From CAVQBP01 sp963848195 (lineage in GTDB: Bacteria > Bacteroidota > Ignavibacteria > Ignavibacteriales > Ignavibacteriaceae), in contig CAWKCY010000005.1 in NCBI GenBank assembly GCA_963848195.1, forward strand, positions 538,014 through 602,013: a stretch of DNA of 64,000 nt. Reading direction: 5' to 3'. The notes under the pieces were generated by a model. That model saw only the letters and a program-made list of their open reading frames with translations, ran no database searches and was not told the DNA's origin. The position numbers and the translations under genes were made by a program. Position 1 is the first letter of the stretch, and every line of letters begins with the position of its first letter. Shown here one piece after another: positions 48,678-59,687 of the stretch.

Positions 48678-51516
48678 TTATTTTACAACCGGTAAATAGA
48701 TGTAAACTCCTAAAACATCAATAGGAAGTTTGGGTTCTATAGAATATTTAACCCCTTTAATCTTTGATGATTTTCTTACTCTCATATGAGAATCCAGTAA
48801 TTCAACACCTCTTTTGAGGGAAAATCTTCGATATAAGGCTTTATCCTTTCATAACTGTCTACAACTTCATTTATTTCATCTGTAGCAATATCGAATGGAA
48901 CATTTGCTTCTGTAGAAAGAGAAAGAAGTTTTTCTGAATCTTCTTTTTTTAACCAGGGCAGGGTCATTAATTAAACCTGAGAAAGCTATAGCTTGAATAA
49001 TCTTCTACAAGTAATTCATTAACTATATTATCGATTTTTCTTTCCAATTGAAATCTTAGCCGCAAAATAAGGGACATCAGTTTTTTTATCAATAGAACTT
49101 GTCCTAATAACCCCTGATCGTCTTGCAATACTATGGGAAATCAGGATCAAATTTATCTTTCCATAATATATGAAGCAAGGTTTTGAACAAAAGGACGGCT
49201 TGATGCAGAAAAGCCATATTCTCCTTTACAGGTTTATCGAATTTTACTTTTACTTTATCCTTATTATTAAATATCTCTTTGATCTGTCGTGGTGATTCCG
49301 ATAAGTTAATTGAATAAAAACCATTTTTTGTAATTGCTGCTTTTAATAAAATTAAAGAAGTATAAATAAAATTTTCAACTTCATTTTTTGTTCCCATTGA
49401 TTCTTTGACTTCATCCAACTCTTTTGAAACTTCTTTAACATCGATTGTATTTTGAGCATAAATAGTTCGGGATTGTTTTTCTATCCTTTAAATTATCCCA
49501 GTTTTTATGAAGATTCTTCTTTCCTTGGTTTGAGATAATTTCAAATGAGTTCCAATTGATCTATGATTTCTGCCGGTTTGTTCTCTTAACAGCAAACCTT
49601 CAAAAATTGCTTCAATAATTATGTTCGAATCCACGGGAACTGATACCGAATATCCTAATTCATTCATAATCTTCTACGTATTTTCAAAGTGTATATCCAC
49701 GACTATTCCCATCTATTTTATTATCAATTCCATAACAAAGAATATTTTAACAGATCATTAGGCTGACCAAATCTATCAACTCTACCTTCACGTATGTTCA
49801 TGTCTTTGTAGGATTCCATGAAAGATCATAATCAACCACTGCATTAAAATGTTCTTGAAATTTATGCCTTCACTTAAGCAATACGTGCAAACCAAAACTC
49901 TGTTTTTTCATTTACCTATTCAATATCTTCGACTTTCGCGATCAGCCGGAAAAAGAGGAGGTGTCCCAGTTACAGAAATAATTTCTCGATAATTTTGGGA
50001 AAAAGGTTGTGTAATTCAGAAGCGACATAATCAGAGGTTTCAATAAATCTACAAAAAATGATGGGGGAAATCCATCTTCAGCAACGATTAAATTTCCGAA
50101 ATAATTTCGATTAGTTTCTCATCATTATCTCCTTTGAGCGAATCTGCTATTCTTGCAACTCTAATAATTTTCTTCTGGAATATGAGATCAGTCCTTTTTC
50201 CTCATCTTATTTCAGAGCCCGGAATAACATCAATAGATTCTGCCGATTCAATCGGTCTGAAATAACATAGAACACTGTATACTTATCTTCCTATCTGATC
50301 TGAGTTCCTCTTGATTAGATGCTTCATTTGTTAATGCACGGGAACGTAATGTAGCAGCAGCAGCGGCAGGGCTGCTAGCTATACATCTCATAAAAGCTAA
50401 AGCTGACCACCAGCGAAAACGTCTTTTATATTCACTTATTCCTTCAAGAGGAAGGGTAGAAGTAATAAAAGATATGACTTTATTAAGAAAATCAAGATAT
50501 TCAGGAAGATAATAAATAGGTAACTTCCTTTGGAAATCTATCTGGAAATATCGTTTCAGTACCTAAAGACTTTTTGATATCTCCTCTTCTTCTCTGAACA
50601 AAGAATTGCTCAATTTTCTTCTATAAATTTCATTATGCTGACCGGTTAGATCTAAGGGAAGATTTACGAATTCCGGATTTAATAATTCTAAAAGTTGAAC
50701 GGAATGCAGCTTCATTACCGCTATGCGGAACAGCGGTTACGAGTATTAAGTGTCTATGAGGGTTTTGAGATAAACCTTTAAGCAGTTTGTGACGTTGATG
50801 TCTTTGGGTAATACCTTCATTACCAACAGCACAAGTATGTGCTTCATCAACAATAACCAGTTCAGGGCATGATCTTAAAAATTCTTCCCTCCTGCTTTCA
50901 GTTTTAATGAAGTCCAGCGAAACTACTGAAAAGGATAGATATCAAATAAAGATTCATCGAGCCTTCTTTTTCTTTCCAACTTTGAAGCGGTACTGGAAAG
51001 AACTAATTCAGCATCAATGTTAAATTTATCTTTTAATTCAGATTGCCATTGTTCGGCCAGATGAGGAGGGCACAGAACAGCTACTCTTTGTACCTCACCT
51101 CTAGCTAGTAATTCCTTTGCAATTAAACATGCTTCAATAGTTTTACCAATACCAACGTCATCAGCAATCAAGATACGTATTGGATCTTGCTTAAGAGCCA
51201 TAAGAAGCGGAACAAGTTGATAAGGCCGAGGTTCTACATTAAGCTGACCAAATGAACGAAAAGGACCGGCGCTTGATTTAAATCCAAAACGAACCGCATC
51301 TCTTAAAAGCTTTGCAGAATGATAATCTCCTATATCATTAGAGGAAGGAAGAGGGAAGGAAGCTGAAGATATATTCTCCAATTCAGGAGAATATTCCTGT
51401 AATTTCCTGATCAGCGCCTCCAAGCGGCTTAAGTAATACAAGCTTTTCATCTGAACCGGGAAGCACCACCCATTCTCTATTCCTGGCTCGAACTAAATTT
51501 CCTACAGCTAAACTCA
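48678..51516 (-). pseudogene. SNF2-type helicase (DrmD-like), heavily frameshifted
   Basis: About 946 residues when reassembled. It begins at the ATG at 51516: SLAVGNLVRARNREWVVLPG, then VEPRPYQLVPLLMALKQDP, Walker A ADDVGIGKTIEACLIAKELL, LCPPHLAEQWQSELKDKFNI, the DEAH box VIVDEAHTCAVGNE (about 50,850) and the helicase C motif REGRVDRFGQ (about 49,780). It ends LPIDVLGVYIYLPVVK at 48678. Single-chain SNF2 helicases of this kind accompany Eco57I methylases in DISARM (as DrmD) and related islands. Its ATG directly follows the TGA of the upstream helicase gene, indicating coupling. Confidence 0.82.
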
Positions 51517-54500
51517 TTCAAAATTCACCAAAAATTGAAGGATATTTTCTTTAAAACTTCTAACCAGTTATCCGAATGATTGAATCTTAAAACCTTATAT
51601 CCAGAATTTACAAGCATTCCCTGGCTATTTCATCTCTTAGCCGGCGATCAGGGAAATCATGCGGCGGCCCATCAATATAAACGGCAACCGATAGATCATT
51701 ACTTATATAAAGGAAATCGGGTTTTGCAGAACATTTCTCAATAGTTTTTTGTGCAAATGCTGGCAACTGCAGTTTATAATCTTTTAAGGTTTTAATCCAT
51801 TCTTTTTCTAAGTCACTATCGCATTTATTTAATAGTTCAGCAAAGTGGTCATCCGTAGTTTTCTCAACCGATGAATAATCTAATTCCGAATCCTTCAATA
51901 ACATTAAGTAATCAACTATAGTATGCCGATCTAATTTTTTATGGAATATTTGATTTCCATAACTTAATAAACAATCATAGCAAGATTTAGTACAATCTTC
52001 ATTAGAGTATGGAGCTCGTTTCAAATCTTCACCGGTTTCACAGTTAAATGACATATTTCTAATGCAGACTTAGCAATAGAATGTATATTATCCTGATTCA
52101 TTATTATTTGCCTTAATACACCATGCTCCTCCTTCAGCAGATTCATAAAATAAAATTCTATTTGGATTATCACGATCCGGTAATAATTCAACTGCAAGCT
52201 CAGAATCTTCTAACTCAAATTCAGTTTGTATTGCATTTTTAAGTGCATATTGTAAAGATAGTAATTGTGTTTGGTTTAGTATATTTGGGGCTAAATAGCA
52301 GACAATTCTTCATATCTTCTACATAGGGAATAACTCTTTGTGTTTGTCCGGAAGTGGGTCATCTTCATCTTCAGAATTCATTTGATTTTTTGCCCAATAT
52401 CCTCTTTCCAAATCAAGAACAAATCCAGGCGGTAATCATCTTTTCGTCTTTTCCAACCCAGATTTAATTCTCCAAATAGAAGCTGATAGATCCAATATGA
52501 GAGAGCTGCAATTTCTTAGATGAGCCATTTTTTAATATCTGCTGATTTATATCTAGGCTGATTATCTTTTCAGCAAACCTAATTACCTGAAATTAAATCA
52601 TATCCAAAACGCTAACCTCTCTTCCTCATCGGAATTAATCCTGTCCTTCCTTTTAGTTACAACATTCTGCATCCTAAAAAGTAGTTTAAGACTTACTATA
52701 TCAAGAGGATATGGCAAATTCACAAATGTCAAAATTATTTATTTTGAGAAACAGGATGAATATATCCGCAGTGGCTGCATCGTTTTATTGACTTCGTCGC
52801 TAAGTTCGGATTGATCATCTTCTTAATAGGAAGAATAACTTTATGAATTATATATCTTGAACCTTCATGATAACTACAGATCTAGGTCAAATTCAGAGAT
52901 CGCTAAGAAACGAGGCCGAGATAAATATTCGTCTTTATCCTTAATTCTACTAGCAGGTATATATGCGGATAATGGAAGTCTTGGGAAATTATAAATCCAG
53001 GCAAAAATCCTTCACTTGCAAAATACCTATAACTATAAAAGTCAGATTGAACGACATTTTTAACATCTGTAAGAATGCTTAATTGAGATTCAGCTTCCTT
53101 TCTTAATTTTCTCAGCCTGATGTTTCTTTCATCTCGATCTTTGGTTGCATCTCTAATTATACTATCTTGGATTCGGCTTGTATTAAAGCAGCTTTATAAA
53201 GTCCGCGCCATCGATTACAACACTCGTCAAAACTCTTATGCATATAATTATAAATACATTATCCAGCCATTCTTCATTATACCAATCAGTGTCAATTTGG
53301 TCCTTTATAGAATACGAAAACATTATTTGCTCTTAACTTTAGCTTTAATTTTATGTCAGGTGGTTAAGAGCATCTTTTAATATAATCTAATAAACTTAAT
53401 AGTATGGTTTACCCAATAACATCCAGACTTGGAATGATAGATTTACCCAATGAAACATTAGATTCAGTTAACCAAAGTAGAATGAAATGTGAGCTTTAAC
53501 CAAATCCTCATTGATAAGATCAATTCTTGGAGGCTGAACCGTTCCCGCAACCATTTCGGTGGAGTTCTTAAAATAATTTACATCATGAGGTGACATTGTT
53601 GAACAGTATGTAAAAACTAATGCAGTTTGACCCCCACGTCCAGCACGTCCACTTCTTTGTGCATAATTTGCGGCATTAGGTGGCACATTTCGCATATGAA
53701 CAATATTCAAATTGGCAATATCTATTCCCAATTCCATAGTAGGGGAACAGAACATAGTTGGAAATTTCTCCTTCTCTAAAGGCTTCTCTCTCTTTCAATC
53801 TCTATGAGCAGAACCAATTTGGCCTGTATGTTCTTTTGCAATCAGCTCTTTATTGATTTTATGTAAAGTCTGTTTTATATAGATTTTTGAAAAAGGTATT
53901 TGGTTTTACATCTGTTAATTCGGTTTGAAAATTAAATCTTGTATTATCCAATCATAATAGTTTGCTTCATCGAACCTTTACCCATAACAATTGATCGGCT
54001 GCGAAGCTTATAATCAGTTACTTCGGAATTTCTTCTATCTGGTTCAACAGTTATAAAATTTGTGTTGTTAAAAGATTCAATAAACTTTGAATAAATACTT
54101 CGTAATTTTCTCTAGGTTCAATTATGTCCAATCCTGAATGCACTAGACAACGATTAATATATTTTCCAAAACTTAAGAACGATGTCCCAAGGAAATTATA
54201 AACTTTCCTTTGGGTCTTGGGGAAGGAATAGTGATAACCATTTCAGTTGGTTTATCTAATTTCTCATGTATAATCAAGTGACCACAAAGAATCTGGATAA
54301 GTCTTATCTCTCATCATTGATTCATTATTTGCAACATCTTTAAAAAACTTAATCCTAACGCGAAGTTAGTTCTAAAATAATCTAAAATATTTTTAGAAAC
54401 TTTTTTTGTTTTTCTTTATGGTATATGAGTTAGATATTCAATACTTTCAAATCTATCATCTAAGCCTAACTAATTTATCAAGGTTTTGATAATCAATATT

Positions 54501-56702
54501 CTAAGAGAGCCACTTGCTCTAAGTTTGGTAAAGTATAACGCCAACCTCTTTTTAAATCTCGATAAAATTCGATAATTTCAAATAGTTGATGCCTTTTATG
54601 CTTCAATTAGTCCGACTTTATCTTTTGAAGGATATAAATAATGAATTCTTAGGAAGATTTGAAAAAAATTGATTCGGCAATTTCAGAAAATTTCTATATC
54701 ATTAGAATTTTTAAAGAATTAAATAAGGCGCTCTTAAGCGAACTATTTCGTAAAAATCATTAAAATGTCCTGCTTGTAAAGAAGCATCTTGTCTATTATC
54801 TGTAAAGCTTAATATTTTTCTTTGCGAAATTTTTCAATTGAAACTTCATCTCGAAGAGAAAGAATCGCCGATAGAGTTAAAACAGTTAGTTGCATGTGCT
54901 TCGTCCCTTCGGAACTTAATGTAGATAATTTTGCAAAATCTGAAAATTCTCTAAAGCCATAGGATACCCCACAACTTGGACAAAAACGAAACGGCGATGA
55001 GAAAAAATGACATTTCAATCCTTCATAAGATACTATGCCAGAAGAATCAATGTATAATGGTTTGGGAAGGTATTTTTTTCTACTCTGCTTAACTATTAAT
55101 TTACCGTTTCTTAATTGCCAATCATCCGGCAGACGTTCATTTCTTCTTTCTTCGTTATCCGGCCATGGCTCTTTTGAATCAAAATAAATAAAGCCAGCTT
55201 GTTTTTTATCGGAAGAAATTTGGTCACTTAAATTTCTGGGTTCGATGCAATTGTTGATCCTCAAATTCATTTCTACTTAAATAAACCGTATAATATTCTT
55301 TTCCGCATTCTCTACAAAAAGCAAAAGGCAGTAGTATTTTTTCTTCATTTTTAGGAGCATAATACTGACCGCTAATTGTCAAATAGCTTTTATCTTCATC
55401 TTCAATAGTTCCATAAACCGTATCACCTTTACTTATAAATTGATGCAGCTTAAAAGCAAATGCCGGGGAATCGCTAATTGGATTTGAAATAGAGTATCCA
55501 AGTAACAGTATTTTTTGAATTACATTTTTACATATTTCCGATTCCAGTTGTGCTTCAGAAGATAACTTTGCTGCTAATCCGTCATCACCTAATATACTTT
55601 TGGGAACGGATCTTCGATATTCATTTGAAATTTTATCTATACCCAAGTGTAATTCCAACCAAATCGATAAAGGATGTTCAATGAATTGACTAAAAGATTT
55701 AGGACCATTTGATTCAAAATCGATGATTGAATTCTTCAGCTCAGATATAAAATCACCGGAATTTGCTTTTTCAATTTTTGTTATAAATTCAAGAGACTCA
55801 GAAATTACATTAGAAGTCTTTACATAAGTACCAAATATTAAGGATGCTACTTTGGATATTTCTTCTTTTTGTTCCTCAAGTGTGCCGCTACTAGAGAGAG
55901 TAGCCGATGTTCCAATACATTGTAAATTATCATCTGAAAGCAAATTCCTTACCCGGCGAACAAGTAAGGCAACATCTGACCCTTGTCTTCCCCTATAAGT
56001 ATGCAATTCATCAAGAACTAAATATTGAAGTCCCTTAGCAGCTTCTCTTAATTTTTTTTCATCTGTGCGAGTTAATATTAATTCAAGCATTACAAAGTTA
56101 GTAAGTAAAATATCCGGCGGGTTTTCTATTATTTTAGTGCGAGTTTCGTCATCTTCTTGACCTGTATATTTAGCAAAGGAAATTAGATTAGTTCCTTCCG
56201 GAAAACCAAACTTGATAAATTTATTTAGTTCACCTTCCTGGCTGTTGGCTAAGGCATTCATTGGATATACTATTATCGCTTTTATACCTTTCCCACTACC
56301 GTTTTTAAGAATATTATTAACAATAGGAATTATATAAGTAAGACTTTTCCCGGAACCAGTGCCTGTAGTTAATATGTAACTCTCCTTAAAAGTGGATATT
56401 CTTATCGCTTCTTCTTGATGTTTATGTAATAATAACATTTTTCCAAGATCATCTTGCTTCTCTTTAATTCTAAAAATTCTGGAACAGTCTTTTTGAAGTA
56501 TGCCTTCGGCAACTAATTCATCAATAGAATTTCCCTTCTTAAATGAGGGATTTAGCTGGATGAGAGATTCAGGCCAGAGTAAACCGGATTCTAATTCATT
56601 CTCAACAAATGATTTTATTTTCTCGTTCTTGATTGAGATAAAACTTTTAATGTAGGATTTGTAGTCGTTGATGAGATGATTTCGGTAAGTAAAAATATTC
56701 AT
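51517..56702 (-). pseudogene. DEAD/DEAH helicase with DUF1998 and C-terminal Vsr-like nuclease, heavily frameshifted
   Basis: About 1,730 residues. The first 492 are intact: Walker A LTTGTGSGKSLTYIIP, box VLDELHTYRGRQGSD and motif III GTSATLS. The next frames carry a zinc-finger-like CPSCGVSYGF and SFTDNRQDASLQAGHFNDF. Helicase motifs V/VI read MELGIDIANLNIVHMRN and QRSGRAGRGGQ (53,468-53,755). DUF1998 shows ILFYESAEGGA (about 52,110) and a Cys cluster CTKSCYDCLLSYGNQ. The end (KPDFLYISNDLSVAVYIDGP, then SGYKVLRF, ending YPSIFGEF) is a Vsr/DUF559-type nuclease. The YprA/MrfA-like helicase family with DUF1998 also includes DISARM and Druantia proteins. It heads the island's operon. Confidence 0.82.
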
Positions 56703-56885
56703 TTAGTTTATACCGGTTTTATATTGGATTGGAAACAATTCTTGAATAATTGGAATGGAAATGAATTATATAAGATTAAGGAAATGGTATAGAAATAATT
56801 ACAGACAAAAAACGAATTCATTTCACAGCATAATAAACCTTTTAATTTCAAACAATTCCCCATAAAAAATTATAACCTTTGTAAT

Positions 56886-57236
56886 TTAGTATAAATGTGG
56901 GGAAAAAAAAAGAGGGGGAATGAAGAAAAAATAGAAGTTTGCAGAACAGGAAGAAATTCTTGAAGGGGTGAATAGATTTGTTGGAGCATTGATTGGATAT
57001 TCACCTATTCCGTGAAATTTTAATTCAATATATAGGTAACCATCAATATTATCCGGTTCAAGAAATAAAGTTTGTTTTTGATCGGGTGTTAAATATAGAT
57101 AACAGTTCCCTTGCCAATATTCATTATCAACCTTTGCTATAAATGAATATTCATGTTTGGGATATACAAGAAAATTTCCCTTTTCACAAACATCAACAAA
57201 AAAAGATATTATAATTAATAAGAATATTTTTTTCAT
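56886..57236 (-). CDS. Small secreted protein, C-terminus uncertain
   Basis: A 116-residue protein with an N-terminal signal segment (MKKIFLLIIISFFVDVCEKG), where the Cys at residue 17 may be a lipobox, followed by strand-rich sequence (YSFIAKVDNEYWQGNCYLYL). An AGGAGTTATT lies just before the ATG. After TNLFTP the sequence becomes very Phe-rich (NFYFFFIPPLFFS), which is not protein-like and suggests a missed frameshift near 56,965. A relation to small DUF6252-type lipoproteins is possible but only by style. Confidence 0.45.
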   Translation of the reverse strand: MKKIFLLIIISFFVDVCEKGNFLVYPKHEYSFIAKVDNEYWQGNCYLYLTPDQKQTLFLEPDNIDGYLYIELKFHGIGEYPINAPTNLFTPSRISSCSANFYFFFIPPLFFSPHLY

Positions 57237-57254
57237 AATAACTCCTAATGAATT

Positions 57255-57390
57255 TTATTGTAAAATTTCCTCCGGAAACATATCAAATTTTTTAAGTGCT
57301 GTTTCTCTTTCTAAAAATGTTTTCGCGTCTTTTTTGAACTCCTCTAATTTGGAGTAAATTCATAATCAATAACAAAAACCGGTTAGAATA
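57255..57390 (-). pseudogene. 3' fragment of an unrecognised gene joined to a repeat element
   Basis: A short open stretch reads PVFVIDYEFTPNLEEFKKDA, then KTFLERETALKKFDMFPEEI, and stops at 57255. It looks like a coding tail, but its upstream part runs into the ACAAAAACCGGTTAGAAT start of the dispersed element at 57371. The gene was probably truncated when that element arrived. It is 19 bases upstream of the small secreted protein gene. Confidence 0.35.
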
Positions 57391-57490
57391 ATCTAGCTGC
57401 AGCGATAAGACGCAGGCCGGATTAAAATCCGTGAGGGGCAGCATCGAGAGCTGTGAATGGGCACCGGACTGGAAGAGGCTGTGTGAAAAT
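57371..57490. repeat. RNA-like dispersed repeat, copy 1
   Basis: A 115-120-bp sequence that recurs at 63810-63924 (full) and 58127-58190 (right half). Conserved blocks include ACAAAAACCGGTTAGAATA, GATAAGACG, GGCAGCATCG and GTGAATGGGCACCGG. Between them lies CCGGATTAAAATCCG, which becomes CCGAATTAAAGTCCG in copy 3. Each copy is followed directly by TGTGTGAAAA, the left end of the MITE-like element. It is not coding. Confidence 0.8.
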
Positions 57491-57567
57491 ATAGAAAAAG
57501 TGAGGGGAGGGGGCTTAATTTTCTGTTAAACCAATGGATAAATCCATTGGTTAATGATATTCACACA
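57480..57567. repeat. MITE-like element, arms CCAATGGAT / ATCCATTGG
   Basis: TGTGTGAAAA at the left and GATATTCACACA at the right, with the hairpin CCAATGGATAAATCCATTGG inside. The arms differ from the CCGTTGGAT/ATCCAACGG version by matching changes on both sides, so pairing is kept. Confidence 0.8.
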
Positions 57568-57599
57568 GTGCCCTTTTTACCTTTTCCATATATAATCTA

Positions 57600-57790
57600 T
57601 AATTATAATATTCAATAACATAAACTGGAATCTCAAAATTGCCGAAGGCGTAAAAGCTGTCGACTGGTGAAGTAAAAGCTTTTATTTTTCTTTGGTCAAT
57701 GAGTGTAAATAATCTGGCTGCATAAATATAGAATGGTTCACGTTAGCAATAAATCTAATATTATATCGGAAATCCACAAAGAAAATTCAT
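57600..57790 (-). pseudogene. Decayed PIN-domain toxin (VapC-like) remnant
   Basis: The ATG at 57790 opens MNFLCGF, and across at least two frameshifts one reads DIILDL and then EPFYIYAARLFTLIDQRKIK followed by AFTSPV. This is the typical N-terminal part of a PIN RNase (first acidic residue in the DIILDL strand). The sequence then changes to unrelated DNA at GTCGAC near 57660, so the C-terminal half with the remaining catalytic acids is gone. It starts 2 bases after the antitoxin stop, the standard toxin-antitoxin order. Confidence 0.5.
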
Positions 57791-57792
57791 AT

Positions 57793-58048
57793 TTAACTAT
57801 ATTTATTTTCCAATTGTTTGCCATATTCCGATTTAATATCAAAAGATAAAATAAAATTAGAACAATAACTTCCCGAAAGTTCTATCACATTTGGAGAAAT
57901 TTCACTTTCATCTAGATTTTCTTTTTCAGAAATTAAATTAAAAATATTTTCAACAAGTATTAGACAAGCTTTGATTATGCTTTTTAGCATATTTTTTAGC
58001 TTTTTCAATAGATGTTTTATTTAAGTTTAATGTTAGTTTGGTGTTCAT
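57793..58048 (-). pseudogene. DUF6364-like antitoxin, frameshifted
   Basis: The ATG at 58048 opens MNTKLTLNLNKTSIEKAKKY, then AKKHNQSLS, the ribbon-helix-helix start of DUF6364-type antitoxins. One extra base near 57975 breaks the frame; the continuation is LVENIFNLISEKENLDESEI, ending GKQLENKYS. Total is about 84 residues. Together with the PIN remnant just downstream it forms a type II toxin-antitoxin pair. With the toxin truncated, the module is presumably inactive. Confidence 0.6.
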
Positions 58049-58126
58049 TTCTAATTCTTGATTTATACGTATAATATGAAGCTATAGCATACGTATTCAT
58101 GTTATTAAATTCAATACCTCCTTCTG

Positions 58127-58190
58127 TCCGTGAGGGGCAGCATCGGGAGGTGTGAATGGGCACCGGACTGGAAGAGGCTGTGTGAAAATA
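58127..58190. repeat. RNA-like dispersed repeat, copy 2 (right half only)
   Basis: Begins TCCGTGAGGGGCAGCATCGG and ends GGAAGAGGCTGTGTGAAAAT, matching the right half of copies 1 and 3. As in those, it runs into a TGTGTGAA element end. Confidence 0.8.
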
Positions 58191-58324
58191 CTTAAAATAA
58201 CCTCACCCCCCGGCCCCCTCTCCTTAGTAAGGAGAGGGGGAAGGACTGGACTAAAAGTCCGGTGTTAGGCTTTGTTTTAGAGTTATCCGTGGGCTAAAAG
58301 CCAACGGTAATGGATATTCACACA
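58179..58324. repeat. MITE-like element carrying a second palindrome
   Basis: Left end TGTGTGAAAA, right end GGATATTCACACA with the arms CCGTGGGCT / AGCCAACGG (one mismatch). The middle contains the long G/C palindrome at 58214-58240, so this copy appears to be a composite of two repeat families. Confidence 0.7.
58214..58240. repeat. 13-bp perfect GC-rich palindrome (REP-like)
   Basis: CCCCCTCTCCTTA, one G, then the exact complement TAAGGAGAGGGGG. It is preceded by CCTCACCCCCCGG and followed by a small GGACT-AAA-AGTCC hairpin. Palindromes of this CCCCCTCTCC type are dispersed in many bacterial genomes. It would form a very stable RNA hairpin on either strand. Confidence 0.85.
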
Positions 58325-58334
58325 GGCTTTGTAA

Positions 58335-58784
58335 TCATCTCCACCACTCCATTCTCCAGCCTACAACGGAATCAGGAACATTGTAAAGGGTATCTCTTTG
58401 ATATGTCAGTTTATTCCCGTCAAAAACAAGAAAATTGAAATGCAATCCTGCGGTATCATTTACATTATCAGTCCTAAAGAACAAATTCAAATACCTGTCG
58501 ATAGTATCTTCCGGGAAAGTCCTTTCATCATAAGAGATAACAACCGAATCTTTAATTACATATCTTATTGAGTCTATCCAACGAATCGAATCTACCGGAC
58601 TAAAAACAAAAACCGTATCAGGAGTTTTATTCTTAATGGCAGTATAATCGCGAAACAAAGTAGAATGATCAGATTGAAAAATATCAGAAATGCCATTACA
58701 CCCGGCTCCAAAAAAAAATCCCCCTAAAAGGAAAAAGGTTAGGAGCATTTTGCCCCCAAATATTCTAAATTTAATTAAACTCAT
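58335..58784 (-). CDS. Putative lipoprotein
   Basis: A 149-residue protein with a hydrophobic leader and a lipobox-like GAGC (Cys29) after FFLLGGFFFGAG. The mature part is rich in Asp, Thr and aromatic residues, with repeated short strands (VIKDSVVISYDERTF, LHFNFLVFDGNKLTYQRD). I do not recognise the family. It lies 11 bases downstream of the 58796 gene on the same strand, so they are probably co-transcribed. An MITE-like element abuts its 3' end. Confidence 0.6.
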   Translation of the reverse strand: MSLIKFRIFGGKMLLTFFLLGGFFFGAGCNGISDIFQSDHSTLFRDYTAIKNKTPDTVFVFSPVDSIRWIDSIRYVIKDSVVISYDERTFPEDTIDRYLNLFFRTDNVNDTAGLHFNFLVFDGNKLTYQRDTLYNVPDSVVGWRMEWWR

Positions 58785-58795
58785 TTTCTTACCTT

Positions 58796-59032
58796 TTATC
58801 TTCTTCTTCTCTTCCTATAAACAATCGAGTGCACTGTCAACTCCGACCTGAAATATTTCTTTGACAAATACTCAATAGCATCGATGGGTTCCATTTTCGT
58901 CCGCAGCGAAATAAACTCTCTCTTAATCATTATATTTCTAAGTCTTGTTTGGTTGATCAGCCCCCTCTGTTTAAGCTTATGAAATTGATTTTCAGTAATA
59001 ATATCGGAGACGACCTGGTAATCATCAGTCAT
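58796..59032 (-). CDS. Small basic protein, helix-turn-helix-like
   Basis: A 78-residue protein ending in an Arg cluster (YRKRRRR). The segment MEPIDAIEYLSKKYFRSELT followed by VHSIVYRKR has the ai-x2-la-x2-f...tv-x2-iv pattern of helix-turn-helix activators of the Mor or sigma-like type. Upstream, GGGGATAAA precedes the ATG but no strong Shine-Dalgarno is seen. With the downstream lipoprotein it forms a two-gene unit. Function is unknown; a phage- or element-encoded regulator is likely. Confidence 0.5.
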   Translation of the reverse strand: MTDDYQVVSDIITENQFHKLKQRGLINQTRLRNIMIKREFISLRTKMEPIDAIEYLSKKYFRSELTVHSIVYRKRRRR

Positions 59033-59320
59033 TTTATCCCCCGGTTTACATATCTTTTTCTCCTTGCACTCCTTTTAAGTACAGATAAAAAGTTCTTTTT
59101 CATATATTTTTTTTATTTCAAAAATAAACTTCTTTGAAAAATAAATGAAGGACTTTCCGTGCCCGGTTTTTTTAGATTACTTGTGATTTTTGAGGTTATT
59201 AAAAGGGGAAAAGATGTATGATGACCGGAAAAAGTATTATTAAATATTTCACGCACTGCGGTATAGTTATATAAATTTTTTTTATATTTGTATTATCTTT
59301 TATAAATATTTAAAACCAAT

Positions 59321-59515
59321 ATGCACATTGAATTATCACTAGAGAATTCAGATAAAATCCGGGAATTATCATATATCCTTGATTTACCCTCAGCCAAAAT
59401 TGTTAACATATTACTTAATGAATTGAATTACGAAATCTGGAATGAAGATATAATAATGAGAATGAAGAAAGAAAAAATTGAAATGCTGCGCAACAATTTA
59501 AAGCTGATAAAATAA
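59321..59515 (+). CDS. Small hypothetical protein
   Basis: A 64-residue, charged, helical protein (MHIELSLENSDKIRELSYIL then DLPSAKIVNILLNELNYEIW). The short N-terminal strand followed by two helices could be a ribbon-helix-helix fold. It is preceded by a very AT-rich stretch with no clear Shine-Dalgarno. It stands alone, 230 bases before the DUF6266-like gene. The sequence composition supports coding, but the evidence is limited. Confidence 0.4.
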   Translation: MHIELSLENSDKIRELSYILDLPSAKIVNILLNELNYEIWNEDIIMRMKKEKIEMLRNNLKLIK

Positions 59516-59687
59516 CCCTTTTAAAAACTGCATCTGTGTATAGTACGCGGTATCCCGCTTCCGATATCCGGCATCCGGTATTGGAATCGGGAATCGGGCA
59601 TCATCCATCCTGTCCGGTGAATTTCCAGACGAAGTGTAAAAAAACTACAGTGACATAAAAAATTCGATTCCTTATTGTTGTATTCAG

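Noticed and set aside
38410..56702. Calling the island DISARM outright
   Set aside because: Only DrmD-like and DrmMI-like proteins plus a DUF1998 helicase fit; no PLD (DrmC) gene was found in the operon and the DUF262 and giant proteins are not standard parts.
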